Positions 1 to 9,087 of a DNA stretch of 64,000 nucleotides are shown here, piece by piece. Where the stretch lies: contig CAMYIZ010000030.1 of the NCBI GenBank assembly GCA_947258585.1, forward strand, positions 1-64,000, in the 5' to 3' direction. Position 1 is the first letter of the stretch. Every line of letters begins with the position of its first letter. Under the pieces are notes generated by a model. That model was not told the DNA's origin. It saw nothing but the letters and a program-made list of their open reading frames with translations, and searched no databases. The DNA comes from an uncultured Haliea sp. (GTDB lineage: Bacteria; Pseudomonadota; Gammaproteobacteria; Pseudomonadales; Halieaceae). A program made the position numbers and the translations under genes.

Positions 1-115
1 CCATGCCGGATGCCAAACCCGCTCGCAGCGTGCGCGGCCAGACGGCAGCGCAAGATCACCGCAGGAACGCGCGCCGCATGCGCCCGCAGTGGAGAAAAAG
101 GGTCTTCCCGACCGG

Positions 116-351
116 GAGCGACGCAGCAGCCGTCAGGCTGCCACGCAAACAGAGTGCCCCATCGCGTGTGACAGCGGCCGCCAGGCCGCCATGGGAACGA
201 AGGTTCCCCCAAGCGACGCAGCGGCCCTCAGGCCGCCACGCAAACAGAGTGCCCCATCGCGTGTGAGAGCGGCCGTCAGGCCGCCACGGGGACGATAGTC
301 CACCGAGCGACGCAGCGACCGTCAGGCCGCCAGGGAAACGCAGCTGCCCAC
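116..351. repeat. five tandem ~48-bp hairpin-forming repeat units
   Basis: Five degenerate units start near 116, 164, 211, 259 and 304. Each contains a core of the form AGCGGCC-GTCA-GGCCGCC that can fold into a 6-bp GC stem with a 4-nt loop. Two alternating flank types are visible: the flank with CAAACAGAGTGCCCCATCGC follows units 1 and 3 almost unchanged, giving a higher-order period of about 95 bp. This resembles an intergenic REP/BIME-like array. ORFs that cross it are repeat translations and are not credible genes. Bases 1-115 and 352-455 hold nothing I recognise; a short T-run lies at 405-411. Confidence 0.7.
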
Positions 352-455
352 CCAGCGTTGGCGCAAGCGTGGGAGCGACAAGGGCACAAGACCTGCCCCG
401 ATCGGCTTTTTTTGCTATCCTTGCCGCCCCCCAACCAGCCACACACGAGGCCAGC

Positions 456-812
456 ATGATCACCCTCTACGGCATCAGCAACTGCGACACCGTGAAAAAG
501 GCGCGCCGCTGGCTGGAGCAGCAGGATCTTGAGTACCGGTTCCACGACCTGCGGGAAGACGGCATCAGTGCGGAGCAGGTCCGGGCGTGGCTCGCCGAGC
601 TGGGCTGGGAAACCCTGGTCAACAAGCGCAGCACCAGCTGGAAAGCACTGCCGGCCGCGACCCGCGAAGCCATGGACGATACCACAGCCCTCGCCGCGAT
701 CCTGGAACACCCGACCCTGATCAAGCGCCCGCTGCTGGATATCGGCCAAGAGCGCCACTGCGGCTTCTCCGCCAGGACCTGGGCCACCCTGTTCCAGCGT
801 CACACCCTTTGA
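456..812 (+). CDS. ArsC/Spx-family reductase-like protein (YffB type)
   Basis: 118-residue thioredoxin-fold protein of the ArsC/Spx family. The N-terminus has the YGISNCDTVKKA signature with Cys10, followed by the family's lysine/arginine-rich middle (NKRSTSWKAL) and the C-terminal IKRPLL motif. It resembles the YffB subgroup, whose substrate is not settled, more than true arsenate reductase, because the Cys is followed by DTVKKA rather than SKSR. ATG at 456 follows GAGG with 5-nt spacing. It lies 40 nt before dapD and probably shares its transcript; a yffB-dapE neighbourhood is also known from enterics. Confidence 0.85.
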   Translation: MITLYGISNCDTVKKARRWLEQQDLEYRFHDLREDGISAEQVRAWLAELGWETLVNKRSTSWKALPAATREAMDDTTALAAILEHPTLIKRPLLDIGQERHCGFSARTWATLFQRHTL

Positions 813-852
813 CCCACACCCGCGGCAGCGGGACAGCCAGGAAACAACCGAT

Positions 853-1872
853 ATGACGAACGCAGCATTTGCCTTTGGCCTGGGCCTGGGCACCCACAAC
901 AGCAAGGGCGAGTGGCTGGAGGTTTTCTTCGCCGAGCCGCTGCTGAACCCGCCCGCCGCCCTGGTCGATGTGGTCGGCGCCAGTGATAACCTGACGCCCC
1001 TGAGCCGCGACCAGCTGACCGCCCTGGAGGCAGGACTGGCAGCCGCGGGTGAAACCCGCCAGGCCCAGCTGGCCGCGCACCTGGCCAGCAGCGCGTCCCC
1101 CGTGGTAGCCGTCCTGCTGCGGGAGGATCTCGCGCCAGCCACCGTGCCGGAGGGCTACCTGAAACTGCACCTGCTGTCCCACCGGCTGGTCAAGCCCCAC
1201 GGCACCAATCTGCAGGGACTGTTCGGCATCCTGCCCAATGTCGCCTGGACCAGCGAGGGTGCTATCGACATCAGCGAACTGCCCGAGCGCCAGTTGGCAG
1301 CCCGTCTCCGGGGTGAAACCCTGGAAGTCAGCTGCGTCGACAAATTCCCGAAAATGACCAATTACGTGGTGCCCAGCGGCGTGCGTATCGCCCACACCGC
1401 TCGCGTCAGGCTCGGCGCCCACCTCGGCTCCGGCACCACCATCATGCACGAGGGCTTCGTCAACTTTAATGCCGGCACCGACGGCCCGGGCATGATCGAG
1501 GGGCGCATCTCCGCCGGCGTTATGGTCGGCAGTGGCTCGGACCTGGGCGGGGGCTGCTCGACCATGGGCACGCTGTCCGGCGGCGGCAACATCATTATTT
1601 CGGTCGGGAAGGAGTGCCTGATCGGCGCCAACGCCGGTATCGGTATCCCCCTGGGCGACCGCTGCACGGTGGAAGCGGGGCTGTTTGTTACCGCGGGGAC
1701 CAAGGTCGTGCTGCTGGACAGCGCGGGCAAGGCCGTGGAGACCGTAAAAGCGCGGGAACTGGCCGGCAAGTCCGGGCTGCTGTTCCGTCGCAACTCCACC
1801 AACGGCTCGGTGGAGTGCCTGACCAACCGTTCCGCCATTGAATTGAACGACGAATTGCACGCCCACAACTGA
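853..1872 (+). CDS. dapD: 2,3,4,5-tetrahydropyridine-2,6-dicarboxylate N-succinyltransferase
   Basis: Cytoplasmic acyltransferase of the succinylase branch of lysine/diaminopimelate synthesis; it transfers succinyl from succinyl-CoA to tetrahydrodipicolinate. The 339-residue protein is the long DapD type, with a mixed N-terminal domain and a left-handed beta-helix made of hexapeptide-like repeats (roughly residues 175-290, glycine-rich with [10 protein letters not shown] and [11 protein letters not shown]). The C-terminus has the expected [10 protein letters not shown] segment. dapE follows 14 nt downstream, so the pair is an operon. Confidence 0.95.
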   Translation: MTNAAFAFGLGLGTHNSKGEWLEVFFAEPLLNPPAALVDVVGASDNLTPLSRDQLTALEAGLAAAGETRQAQLAAHLASSASPVVAVLLREDLAPATVPEGYLKLHLLSHRLVKPHGTNLQGLFGILPNVAWTSEGAIDISELPERQLAARLRGETLEVSCVDKFPKMTNYVVPSGVRIAHTARVRLGAHLGSGTTIMHEGFVNFNAGTDGPGMIEGRISAGVMVGSGSDLGGGCSTMGTLSGGGNIIISVGKECLIGANAGIGIPLGDRCTVEAGLFVTAGTKVVLLDSAGKAVETVKARELAGKSGLLFRRNSTNGSVECLTNRSAIELNDELHAHN

Positions 1873-1886
1873 ACGGGAGCACGCAC

Positions 1887-3017
1887 GTGGAACGCACACT
1901 GGAGCTGACCTGCGACCTGATCCGGCGCCCCTCGGTAACGCCGGAGGACGCGGGTTGCCAGGAGCTGATGATGGCGCGGCTGGGGGCCATCGGCTTTAGC
2001 TGCACACCACTTCAGTTCGGCGCAGTGAAGAACTTCTGGGCCGTGCGCGGCGACAGCGGTCCGTTGCTGGTCTTCGCCGGCCATACCGACGTGGTGCCCA
2101 CCGGCCCGGAGGCGGCCTGGGACTCGCCCCCCTTCAGCCCGGAACTGCGCGACGGACTGCTCTACGGCCGCGGGGCCGCAGACATGAAAGGCAGCCTCGC
2201 CGCCATGGTCATTGCCTGCGAGGATTTCGTGGCGGCGCATCCGGATCACCCAGGTCGTATCGGCTTCCTGATCACCGCCGATGAGGAAGGACCGGCCCAC
2301 GACGGCACCATCAAGGTAGTGGAATACCTGCAGCAGCGTGGTGAGCACATCGACTGGTGCCTGGTGGGGGAGCCCTCCAGCAGTGGACAGCTGGGGGATG
2401 TGGTCAAGAACGGTCGTCGCGGCTCCCTGGGCGCGGTATTGACGGTGCGCGGCGTACAGGGTCACATCGCCTACCCCCAGCTGGCCGACAATCCCATTCA
2501 CCGCGCACTGCCGGCGCTGCACGCGCTGAGCTGCCAGGTCTGGGACCAGGGCAACGCGTTCTTCCCCGCCACCTCGCTGCAGATTTCCAATATCAACAGC
2601 GGTACCGGCGCCACCAACGTCATCCCCGGTGAGTTGACGGTGCTGTTCAATTTCCGCTTTTCCACCGAAGTGACCGCGGCGGAGTTGCGGCGTCGTACCG
2701 AGGCCATACTGGACGCCCACAAGCTGGACTACGCGATCGACTGGCAGCTCAGTGGAGAACCCTTCCTCACTGCAAGCGGTGACCTGGTCAGCGCGGCGGT
2801 CGAGAGTATCCGGGATTGCACCGGGCTGACGACGGAACTGTCCACCGCCGGCGGCACCTCGGACGGTCGCTTTATCGCCCCCACAGGGGCCCAGGTGCTG
2901 GAACTGGGACCGGTCAACGCCACCATTCACAAGCGCAATGAATGCGTCTGCGCCGCCGACCTGCCCCGCCTCGCGGACCTCTACCGCGGCATTCTGCAGC
3001 GCCTGCTACTGCAGTGA
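1887..3017 (+). CDS. dapE: succinyl-diaminopimelate desuccinylase
   Basis: 376-residue M20 zinc peptidase that hydrolyses N-succinyl-LL-diaminopimelate to LL-diaminopimelate and succinate. The first metal-ligand region [11 protein letters not shown] and the following GRGAADMKG segment are present, as is the catalytic Glu pair in TADEEGPA. The C-terminal metal His lies in the NATIHKRNE segment. Translation starts at GTG 1887, 14 nt after dapD. The 3' end overlaps the convergent SDR gene by 12 nt. It forms the dapD-dapE unit for lysine and cell-wall precursor synthesis. Confidence 0.95.
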   Translation: MERTLELTCDLIRRPSVTPEDAGCQELMMARLGAIGFSCTPLQFGAVKNFWAVRGDSGPLLVFAGHTDVVPTGPEAAWDSPPFSPELRDGLLYGRGAADMKGSLAAMVIACEDFVAAHPDHPGRIGFLITADEEGPAHDGTIKVVEYLQQRGEHIDWCLVGEPSSSGQLGDVVKNGRRGSLGAVLTVRGVQGHIAYPQLADNPIHRALPALHALSCQVWDQGNAFFPATSLQISNINSGTGATNVIPGELTVLFNFRFSTEVTAAELRRRTEAILDAHKLDYAIDWQLSGEPFLTASGDLVSAAVESIRDCTGLTTELSTAGGTSDGRFIAPTGAQVLELGPVNATIHKRNECVCAADLPRLADLYRGILQRLLLQ

Positions 3018-3761
3018 CTGCAATAACTGCTGGAGACCCTCCCGGGCCAGCTGGCCGTTGACGCTGCCCGGGAGGACCACGACCTCCCCCTGCCCCAGCG
3101 CCGCCAGACTCGCGGCGACCACCGGGGCTGCATCCATCCACAGCTCAGCGGGCATGCGAGCCTTGTCAAAGCCCTCGAAATAGGCGGTATCGTGAATCTC
3201 CGTGCGGGTCAGCCCCGGACACAGGCACTGGACCCGGATATTGTCGCTCGCCAGCTCCGCCTGCAGCGCCCTCGAGAAGGAAACCAGGAATGCCTTGCAG
3301 CCGCCGTAGACCGCGGTCTGCTTCATATTCAGGAAAGCGCCGACCGAGGCCACATTGATAATCTCGCCACCACCGCGCTCACGCATGAACGGAACGGCAG
3401 CGCGCACCAGCTCCAGGGTGGCGTCGATCTGCAGGCGCACCACCCGGAGCTCGTCCTCCAGCACGCTGCGGCCAAAATCACCGAAGGTGGAAAAGCCGGC
3501 GTTGTTGATCAGGATATCCGCTGGGCCCTGTTGGCGCAGGGCCTCCACCGTGCGGGTAACGCCCTCCACCGTGGCCAGGTCCGCCACCACCGGCACCAGC
3601 CGGGTCGTTCCAGCCAGCTCCGCCTGCAGGGCCCGCAGCCGGTCCTCCCGGCGCGCCACGGCAATAATGGTGTCGCAGCGCTCCGCCAGCTGGCGACAGT
3701 ATTCTTCACCCAACCCGGCGGAGGCGCCGGTGACCAGGGCGGTTGGACGGTTATCGCTCAT
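3006..3761 (-). CDS. SDR family NAD(P)-dependent oxidoreductase
   Basis: 251-residue classical short-chain dehydrogenase. The cofactor motif TGASAGLG lies at about residues 12-19, NNAG at about 86-89, and the catalytic Ser/Tyr/Lys set in NVASVGAF and YGGCK. The acidic C-terminal part ([16 protein letters not shown]) resembles DltE/YqjQ-type SDRs of unknown substrate. It starts at ATG 3761 behind AAGGAAAC and is divergent from a second, related SDR at 3860, suggesting an old duplication. Its 3' end overlaps dapE by 12 nt. Confidence 0.85.
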   Translation of the reverse strand: MSDNRPTALVTGASAGLGEEYCRQLAERCDTIIAVARREDRLRALQAELAGTTRLVPVVADLATVEGVTRTVEALRQQGPADILINNAGFSTFGDFGRSVLEDELRVVRLQIDATLELVRAAVPFMRERGGGEIINVASVGAFLNMKQTAVYGGCKAFLVSFSRALQAELASDNIRVQCLCPGLTRTEIHDTAYFEGFDKARMPAELWMDAAPVVAASLAALGQGEVVVLPGSVNGQLAREGLQQLLQSLQ

Positions 3762-3859
3762 GACCTTGTTTCCTTGCGCGAGTTAAGGGAGGGCGCAGAC
3801 AGTCCGGTACCGGTGGCGTACCATGACCGTCGACCGGGAACATCTTGGGGAGAAACCGC

Positions 3860-4636
3860 ATGACGCGCAAGCGCACCGCACTGATTACCGGCGCCTCCGC
3901 CGGACTCGGCGCCGAATTCGCCCGCCAGCTGGCGGCGGCGGGCTACAACCTGGTGCTGGTGGCGCGGCGGCGGGACAAACTGGAGGCGCTCGCCGCTGAG
4001 CTGCAACAGCAGTTTGACGCGGACGTACTGATCGAAGCCGCCGACCTGAGCGAACCCGGCGCGCCCCGGGCACTGTTCAATTCCCTGCAGGCCCGCAATA
4101 CCGAGGTCGATTTCCTGGTCAACAATGCGGGCGTGGCCGGGCCAGATCTGCTCACCGACAGGGACTGGGATGAGCACCAGGCGTTCTTCCAGCTGATGAT
4201 GCTGGCAGTGGCCGAACTCTGTCACCTCTTTATCCCCGGCATGCGGGAGCGGGGATTCGGCCGGGTGATCAATGTCGCCTCCGTGGCTGGCCGCATTCCC
4301 CGCGTGGGCGGCTGCAACTACGGTCCCAGCAAGGCTTACCTGATCGCCCTGTCTGAAGACCTGGCGGTAACCCTGCACGGCAGCGGGGTGTATGTCTGCG
4401 CGCTCTGCCCTGGCTACACCCATACCGATTTCCACAGCACCGCCGGCCTGCAGGACATGAAAGACGCGATGCCCCGGTTTCTCTGGTACGACGCTGCCGT
4501 GGTGGTCAGGGAGGGGCTGCGGGCCGTGGAGCGGGGCAAGCCCATCTATTTATCCGGGCGTCTGTACCGCTGGCTCGACCCGCTGTTCCAGTCCCTTCTC
4601 ACCCGGCGGCTGTTCAGGCTGGCTTCACGCCACTGA
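3860..4636 (+). CDS. SDR family oxidoreductase (DltE-like)
   Basis: 258-residue short-chain dehydrogenase with TGASAGLG near the N-terminus, NNAG at about residue 90, and the catalytic Ser...Tyr-x3-Lys in NVASVAG and YGPSK. ATG 3860 is preferred over TTG 3845 because GGGGAG sits 7 nt upstream of it. It is similar in layout to the divergent SDR at 3006-3761; the two share a 98-nt intergenic control region. The substrate cannot be told from sequence; acyl or steroid ketones are possible. It ends 13 nt before the convergent rsmJ stop. Confidence 0.85.
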   Translation: MTRKRTALITGASAGLGAEFARQLAAAGYNLVLVARRRDKLEALAAELQQQFDADVLIEAADLSEPGAPRALFNSLQARNTEVDFLVNNAGVAGPDLLTDRDWDEHQAFFQLMMLAVAELCHLFIPGMRERGFGRVINVASVAGRIPRVGGCNYGPSKAYLIALSEDLAVTLHGSGVYVCALCPGYTHTDFHSTAGLQDMKDAMPRFLWYDAAVVVREGLRAVERGKPIYLSGRLYRWLDPLFQSLLTRRLFRLASRH

Positions 4637-4648
4637 GCTGGCCGCAAT

Positions 4649-5461
4649 TCAGCCCGGGGCTGGACCCGACAGCACGTAGACATCGTAGCGCACGGCCTTC
4701 CCGCGAATGGCGTGTGAGGGCGGCCGGTCGGCCAGGGGAGCCGCTTTCAGCGGACGTTTCACCACCACCCGGGCCACGGGAGCGCGCAGGGCCCAGGCCA
4801 GCAGGGCATCCGCATCCCCGAGCGCGGCGGGCCGGCTGAACAGGGCCTGAAACAGGGCCATCTCTTTCTTCACCGCCGCGGATTTTTCCCGGGGCGGGAA
4901 CATCGGGTCGAGGTAAATAACGTCCTGCTGCACCAGTGTCGCCGCATCCATGAGGCACACATCACCCTCGGCCAGCACCATGCGCCCGGAGACCTCGCGC
5001 AGCCAGGCATCGGCGGAATTCCCGGCCCGGACCAGCCCTGAACGCAGCAGCGCCGCCACCACCGGCTCCCGCTCGGCCAGGGTGACTGCACAGCCGAGGT
5101 CGGCCAGCACAAAACTGTCGCGGCCAAGGCCCGCGGTGGCATCGAGTACCCGCAGAGGGCTTTTCTTGCCAACGCCGACCGCCCGGCCCAGCAGCTCGTT
5201 CTGGCCACCCCGGCGCCGGTGACGCATGCCGGCGGCGCCGAAGTCCACCTGGACAGGCTTCTGGCCCGGGCGGTCGGGCACACTGAGGGCCAGCACGCCA
5301 GGGGACACCAGCAGCAGCGCGGCAAAGCGATCCTGCGCGGCTGCAGCATCCACATCCAGCAAGGGCAGACCAAGTAACGTGGCCAACTCGGCGGCCTCGG
5401 CGATGGCAGTTTCCGAGGTGGCTTGCACGCCAATCAAGCCGGGGCAGAATGCCTCAGCCAC
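4649..5461 (-). CDS. rsmJ: 16S rRNA (guanine(1516)-N(2))-methyltransferase
   Basis: 270-residue class I SAM methyltransferase of the RsmJ (YhiQ) family, which methylates G1516 of 16S rRNA. The SAM-binding motif is DATAGLGRDSF near residue 108. The YLDPMFPPREKSA segment carries the family's catalytic DPMFP motif. The start is GTG 5461, overlapping the upstream HD-protein stop by 8 nt, so it is translated as the last gene of the cyclase/HD operon. That position may be positional convenience rather than shared function. Confidence 0.93.
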   Translation of the reverse strand: MAEAFCPGLIGVQATSETAIAEAAELATLLGLPLLDVDAAAAQDRFAALLLVSPGVLALSVPDRPGQKPVQVDFGAAGMRHRRRGGQNELLGRAVGVGKKSPLRVLDATAGLGRDSFVLADLGCAVTLAEREPVVAALLRSGLVRAGNSADAWLREVSGRMVLAEGDVCLMDAATLVQQDVIYLDPMFPPREKSAAVKKEMALFQALFSRPAALGDADALLAWALRAPVARVVVKRPLKAAPLADRPPSHAIRGKAVRYDVYVLSGPAPG

Positions 5462-6356
5462 TCCGCACGTCTACCAGCAGTTCGTCCAGGCGCTCACAGT
5501 TGGCGACAATGCCCTCCAGATAATGGTTCGGCCCCCCAAACCAGACAGCGGCATAGTGATAGGCGCCGGCAAAATCCTGCTCCAGGCGCTGCCCGGCAAC
5601 CCGGTGGATAAAGTCCGGGGTGCGCCGCAGCAGGTCATCCCTGGAGAGATAGGCACGGCCCCGGGTGTATACGCAACCGTCCTTGCCGGCAAAGCCACTG
5701 GCCTCGAACTCGTCGTAGAGCGCCCAGCGGCATTTCTCCAGGTAATCGGGAGCCGAGAGCTGGGCCAACAGATCGGCAGTACCCAGCAGGCCACCGAGCT
5801 GTCGTTCGGCGAAGCTGATAGCACGCACGGTAGCCGGCTTGCGGACACAGTTAGTGAAATGAATCAGGCGGGCCCCCAGTGGAGCCAACCGCTCCAGGCC
5901 TACCGCCGGTAACTGCGCGGCAATCAGTGCCGCCCCTCGTTGCACATGGGTCCGGGTGTAAGCGCCACCCGTGCCGTGGCGGTGATCCGCCCGTCGTCGC
6001 AGGTATCCCGAGTCGTGCAAGAGCGCGCAGGCAATGCCTGCCAGGACGAGTTCCGGGCCCAGGCTCCAGGCCGGCCCCCAGCGCATCTCCCTGCCTGCCA
6101 GCAGCCGGGCCATGGCCAGGGTGACATCGAGCACATGCTCCGCATTGTGGTAGCCGACCTCACAGCCGAGGTATTCGGGATGCCGGCCCTCGTAGAGTTC
6201 CCGGAACAGGTCACGGAGTACAGCCAGAGGCTCCCAGTCGACATCGGGCCAGCGCTGGGCGAGTATCGAACGCACCTCCCCCATCACGGCATCGGGACTG
6301 CCCAGGTCCACAGTGCCGGCAACATCCATTCTGGTAATCGCCGTCGTTGGCTGCAA
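5454..6356 (-). CDS. HD-domain phosphohydrolase resembling class I cyclic-nucleotide phosphodiesterase
   Basis: 300-residue protein with an HD-type metal site: YHNAEH (His70, His74), LLHDSG (His114-Asp115) and a later TADLL Asp195. The YHNxxHxxDVT pattern followed about 40 residues later by HD closely resembles the signature of class I (eukaryote-type) PDEs; the usual HDxxH is only HDSGY here. The start is TTG 6356, supported by a GAGGAG 7 nt upstream inside the end of the cyclase-like gene. It is tightly coupled to that gene (4-nt gap), suggesting it degrades a cyclic nucleotide made by the neighbour. This is inferred, not shown. Confidence 0.75.
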   Translation of the reverse strand: MQPTTAITRMDVAGTVDLGSPDAVMGEVRSILAQRWPDVDWEPLAVLRDLFRELYEGRHPEYLGCEVGYHNAEHVLDVTLAMARLLAGREMRWGPAWSLGPELVLAGIACALLHDSGYLRRRADHRHGTGGAYTRTHVQRGAALIAAQLPAVGLERLAPLGARLIHFTNCVRKPATVRAISFAERQLGGLLGTADLLAQLSAPDYLEKCRWALYDEFEASGFAGKDGCVYTRGRAYLSRDDLLRRTPDFIHRVAGQRLEQDFAGAYHYAAVWFGGPNHYLEGIVANCERLDELLVDVRSG

Positions 6357-6360
6357 CGAG

Positions 6361-7713
6361 CTACTCCTCGGTAATGGATGAATCCCTGCGCCGCCGCTTC
6401 AACGGGGTGGCCAGTTCTTCGCCCTGCTGTTCCGGATCCACATTTCCAGCGTCAGTACCCCCACTGCCGCTGCCATCTTCCGTCTTCCCGTTCCGGCCGG
6501 CAAGCGCCGATTCTCGCCGCGGGGGCACCGGCAGTGCGGTCTCGCCCAGGCCCAGGGTGAGCGTTGCCTCCTGCAGCCGCAGCTCTACTTCCAGGTTGTA
6601 GGCGTGGTGGGCGAGGCCGTGCTTGTCGACGATCAGAAAGCGCCGCGCCGCGCGCCGCTCCCCGGGGTCAGACGAGCCGGTCAGGTGGCAGCTGATAGCA
6701 GTGACTACCTTGCCGGCGAACTGCACTCCCCGGATCGCCGCCAGAGCCCGGTTGCAGTGCTGGATAAACACCGGGGAGTACACTTTACCCGGCATTTGCG
6801 TGACATGATCGGCATCCGGCGGCAGGCAGGATTCATAGTGGCCGACGAGAATCTGGTCCGGCAATGCCTCCCCGACCATGCGTGCCAGCTCAATCGTGAC
6901 GTCACCGACGATGTAGCTGTGAATCGTTGGATTGATCCCCTCCGCCTGATAGAGCTCATAGTGGCTGCCAACGTGAAAAGCGGTTCGAATCATGGGGACG
7001 GTGTTGCCCCGGGACGCGGCCCTGGCGACCGCGTTGTCAGCGACCACCAGCAGCATGAACAAAAACAGGTCCCGGTTTGCCGCGGGCCCCAGCTCCCGGT
7101 TCCAGACGTAGTAGCCGTCACCGGTCGTGGTGCGCGAGAAATGTACCTCGATCCCCTTGGCCAACAGCTTGTTGTAGGCGGAGTTGAAAGAGTAGGACAG
7201 ACTGTTCAGCTGACTCGCCTGCTCAAACGGCGTAAACAGGGAAAATTCCGCGATATCGAACAACAGCACAGCCCGCTCGCTGACGTAGCTGAGGCCGTAG
7301 CGCTTGATCAGCTGCTCCACGGCGTCCATGACCGGCGCCTCTTCCGCCAATGGCGCACTGAGCTTGATAAACCCGGGCGCCACGTCCAGGCGCTCGGCTA
7401 TGGCGAACAGCTCGTCGCGCTGCTTGCGGCGATGCCCGGAAATCAGCTCGCGGACAAACGTCTCGTTGTCGGTACTGCCACCGTTCCCCACCCGGGCACA
7501 GTAGTTGCCGAGAAAGTAATGGGGCACGAAGATGACCAGCAGCCCTCGCTCGTCAGCACTCCAGCACAGCACAATGTTTTGCCCCAGTCGCCACTGCTTG
7601 CGCAGGGACACCTCCAGGGCCTTCAGGTTACCGCGCTGGACAATGCTGATGGTATTTCCGGTGCCGGCTTCGACAACTCCTCCCGTATCTGGCGTTTCCG
7701 CGGAACTTGCCAT
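6361..7713 (-). CDS. class III nucleotide-cyclase-like domain protein
   Basis: 450-residue soluble protein. Residues about 147-320 look like a class III adenylate/guanylate cyclase homology domain: LLFDIAEF supplies the first metal Asp153 and TTGDGYYVW the second (Asp199). Residues 20-90 form a separate N-terminal domain I do not recognise (hydrophobic strands, VPHYFLGNY), and the last 60 residues are charged and low-complexity. ATG 7713 is chosen over upstream TTG/ATG codons because a promoter with TATAAT at 7748-7753 would leave those too close to the transcript start. It is the first gene of an operon with the HD protein and rsmJ. Confidence 0.72.
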   Translation of the reverse strand: MASSAETPDTGGVVEAGTGNTISIVQRGNLKALEVSLRKQWRLGQNIVLCWSADERGLLVIFVPHYFLGNYCARVGNGGSTDNETFVRELISGHRRKQRDELFAIAERLDVAPGFIKLSAPLAEEAPVMDAVEQLIKRYGLSYVSERAVLLFDIAEFSLFTPFEQASQLNSLSYSFNSAYNKLLAKGIEVHFSRTTTGDGYYVWNRELGPAANRDLFLFMLLVVADNAVARAASRGNTVPMIRTAFHVGSHYELYQAEGINPTIHSYIVGDVTIELARMVGEALPDQILVGHYESCLPPDADHVTQMPGKVYSPVFIQHCNRALAAIRGVQFAGKVVTAISCHLTGSSDPGERRAARRFLIVDKHGLAHHAYNLEVELRLQEATLTLGLGETALPVPPRRESALAGRNGKTEDGSGSGGTDAGNVDPEQQGEELATPLKRRRRDSSITEE

Positions 7714-7747
7714 TGCACACTCGTTTTTATCCGCCCGACCCAGTAGC

Positions 7748-7777
7748 ATTATAGAGTGCGGCAATGGCGTAAGTCAT
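7748..7777 (-). promoter_or_regulatory. sigma70-type promoter for the cyclase/HD/rsmJ operon
   Basis: On the minus strand, ATGACT (4/6 match to TTGACA; plus-strand 7772-7777) is followed after 18 nt by a perfect TATAAT (7748-7753). Transcription would start near 7740, giving a leader of about 27 nt before ATG 7713. Confidence 0.55.
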
Positions 7778-7825
7778 GCAACGCCGCGGAATGACCTTGC
7801 CGGGGTCCAAAGGGAGATCAACGCC

Positions 7826-8320
7826 ATGCTCTACCGTCTGCTTTCCGGCCTGGTGGCCGTGGTGGCCCTGGGCGCCTGCCAGCAATACGACCTCAGCGTC
7901 AACGAGCGGGTGGTCTACAGCCCGCGCCCACTGCTGACGGACTTCCGGATCCCCGACCCGGCCCTGCGCGACTGCGTCAGGCGAGCCATCAACGACAACA
8001 AGATCAGCAGCATCGGCCAGTTGCAGGAACTGCAGTGCAGCGGAGCCAATGTCCGGAGTCTCGAGGGGCTGGGACGATTTTCCAGCTTGAGCCAGCTGGA
8101 CCTGGCTGGCAACGCTATCACCGATATCGGGGATTTGCGCGTCCTGCTGGAACTGCGCACACTGATCCTGGACGACAATCGCGTAGAAGATGCCAGCGCC
8201 CTGTATCGTTTGCCGGAGCTCGCCATCCTGAGCCTGGCCGGCAACAGCGGCCTGAGCTGCCCCGGCCAGGGCCAGCTGCAATCACTGCAGCGGCTGACCC
8301 TGCCCCGCCACTGCCGGTAA
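7826..8320 (+). CDS. leucine-rich-repeat lipoprotein
   Basis: 164 residues with a lipoprotein signal peptide (VVALGAC, lipidated Cys18) and about four leucine-rich repeats between residues 65 and 150 (LQELQCSGANVRSLEGL, LSQLDLAGNAITDIGDL, LRTLILDDN). The repeats resemble the internalin/BspA-type 22-residue class. ATG 7826 follows AGGGAG with 9-nt spacing. It probably sits at the inner leaflet of the outer membrane and binds protein partners; the function is unknown. The last 39 nt overlap the 3' end of the convergent MBL gene. Confidence 0.75.
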   Translation: MLYRLLSGLVAVVALGACQQYDLSVNERVVYSPRPLLTDFRIPDPALRDCVRRAINDNKISSIGQLQELQCSGANVRSLEGLGRFSSLSQLDLAGNAITDIGDLRVLLELRTLILDDNRVEDASALYRLPELAILSLAGNSGLSCPGQGQLQSLQRLTLPRHCR

Positions 8321-9076
8321 CCCCAGCCAGTCAAAGCCGCGGTCCTGGGCTGCGAAAACCACTCTTTCATCCAGCGGGCCGTACACCGTCGCCAGTGCGG
8401 CCGCCGCCCGCTGCAGGCAATTGTTGTTCTCGCTGATGTGAGCTACCACGAGGTGCTGCAGGTTTTCGGTACCCAGCTGTTGCAGCAGGGCCGCCGCCTG
8501 CTGGTTATTGAGGTGACCCCAGTCTCCCGCCACCCGCCGCTTCAACGCCGCCGGATAGCCGCCGCTGTGGAGCATCTCAAGGTCGTGATTGAACTCCAGT
8601 ACCAGGGCATCGCAGCCCCGGAAGCGCTCGACCACGTGGCTGGTCGCGCTGCCCAGGTCGGTCAGTACCCCGACGCTGAGGCCAGCGTGGTGCAGACGGA
8701 ACTGGCAGGGCTCCCGGGCGTCGTGCGGGACAGCCACCGCCTCGACTTCCAGGTGACCGATCTGGAAACGGTGTTCGCAGTTGAAACAGACCACCTCGGG
8801 GCAGCCCTCGAGGCGACCGCTGTTCCAGGTACCCTGGGTCAGGTAGACCGGGATATTGCACTGACGGGCCAGGCGACTGACTCCGGCGCTGTGGTCGCTG
8901 TGTTCATGGGTAACCAGGATCGCGGTCAGCTGCTCCGGCTGCAAGCCGAGCAGGGCCAGCCGCCGCCGGGTCTCCCGCAGGGAAAACCCGCAATCGATCA
9001 GCACGACCGTATCGCCGGCAGCCACTACCGTGGCATTGCCCTTGCTGCCGCTGCCGAGCGAGGCAAACCGCAACAC
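8282..9076 (-). CDS. MBL-fold metallohydrolase (WalJ/YycJ-like)
   Basis: 264-residue metallo-beta-lactamase-fold protein with the metal motif THEHSDHSAG at about residues 55-64 and the YycJ/WalJ-type N-terminus FASLGSGSKGN. Such proteins are predicted nucleases or phosphodiesterases; WalJ of Gram-positives is linked to DNA and cell-wall homeostasis. The start is GTG 9076, 11 nt after bamC, so it is the third gene of the dapA-bamC operon. Its 3' end runs antisense to the LRR lipoprotein for 39 nt. Confidence 0.85.
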   Translation of the reverse strand: MLRFASLGSGSKGNATVVAAGDTVVLIDCGFSLRETRRRLALLGLQPEQLTAILVTHEHSDHSAGVSRLARQCNIPVYLTQGTWNSGRLEGCPEVVCFNCEHRFQIGHLEVEAVAVPHDAREPCQFRLHHAGLSVGVLTDLGSATSHVVERFRGCDALVLEFNHDLEMLHSGGYPAALKRRVAGDWGHLNNQQAAALLQQLGTENLQHLVVAHISENNNCLQRAAAALATVYGPLDERVVFAAQDRGFDWLGLPAVAGQGQPLQ

Positions 9077-9087
9077 GGGACCCGCCC

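Noticed and set aside
390-411. Possible terminator GGGCA...TGCCC followed by a T-run
   Set aside because: The T-run is 7-10 nt away from a weak 5-bp stem, and it would lie just upstream of the arsC-like start, so support is poor.
3-463. ORFs in both strands across the 5' repeat region
   Set aside because: They are translations of the tandem hairpin repeats; none has a credible start or recognisable protein sequence.
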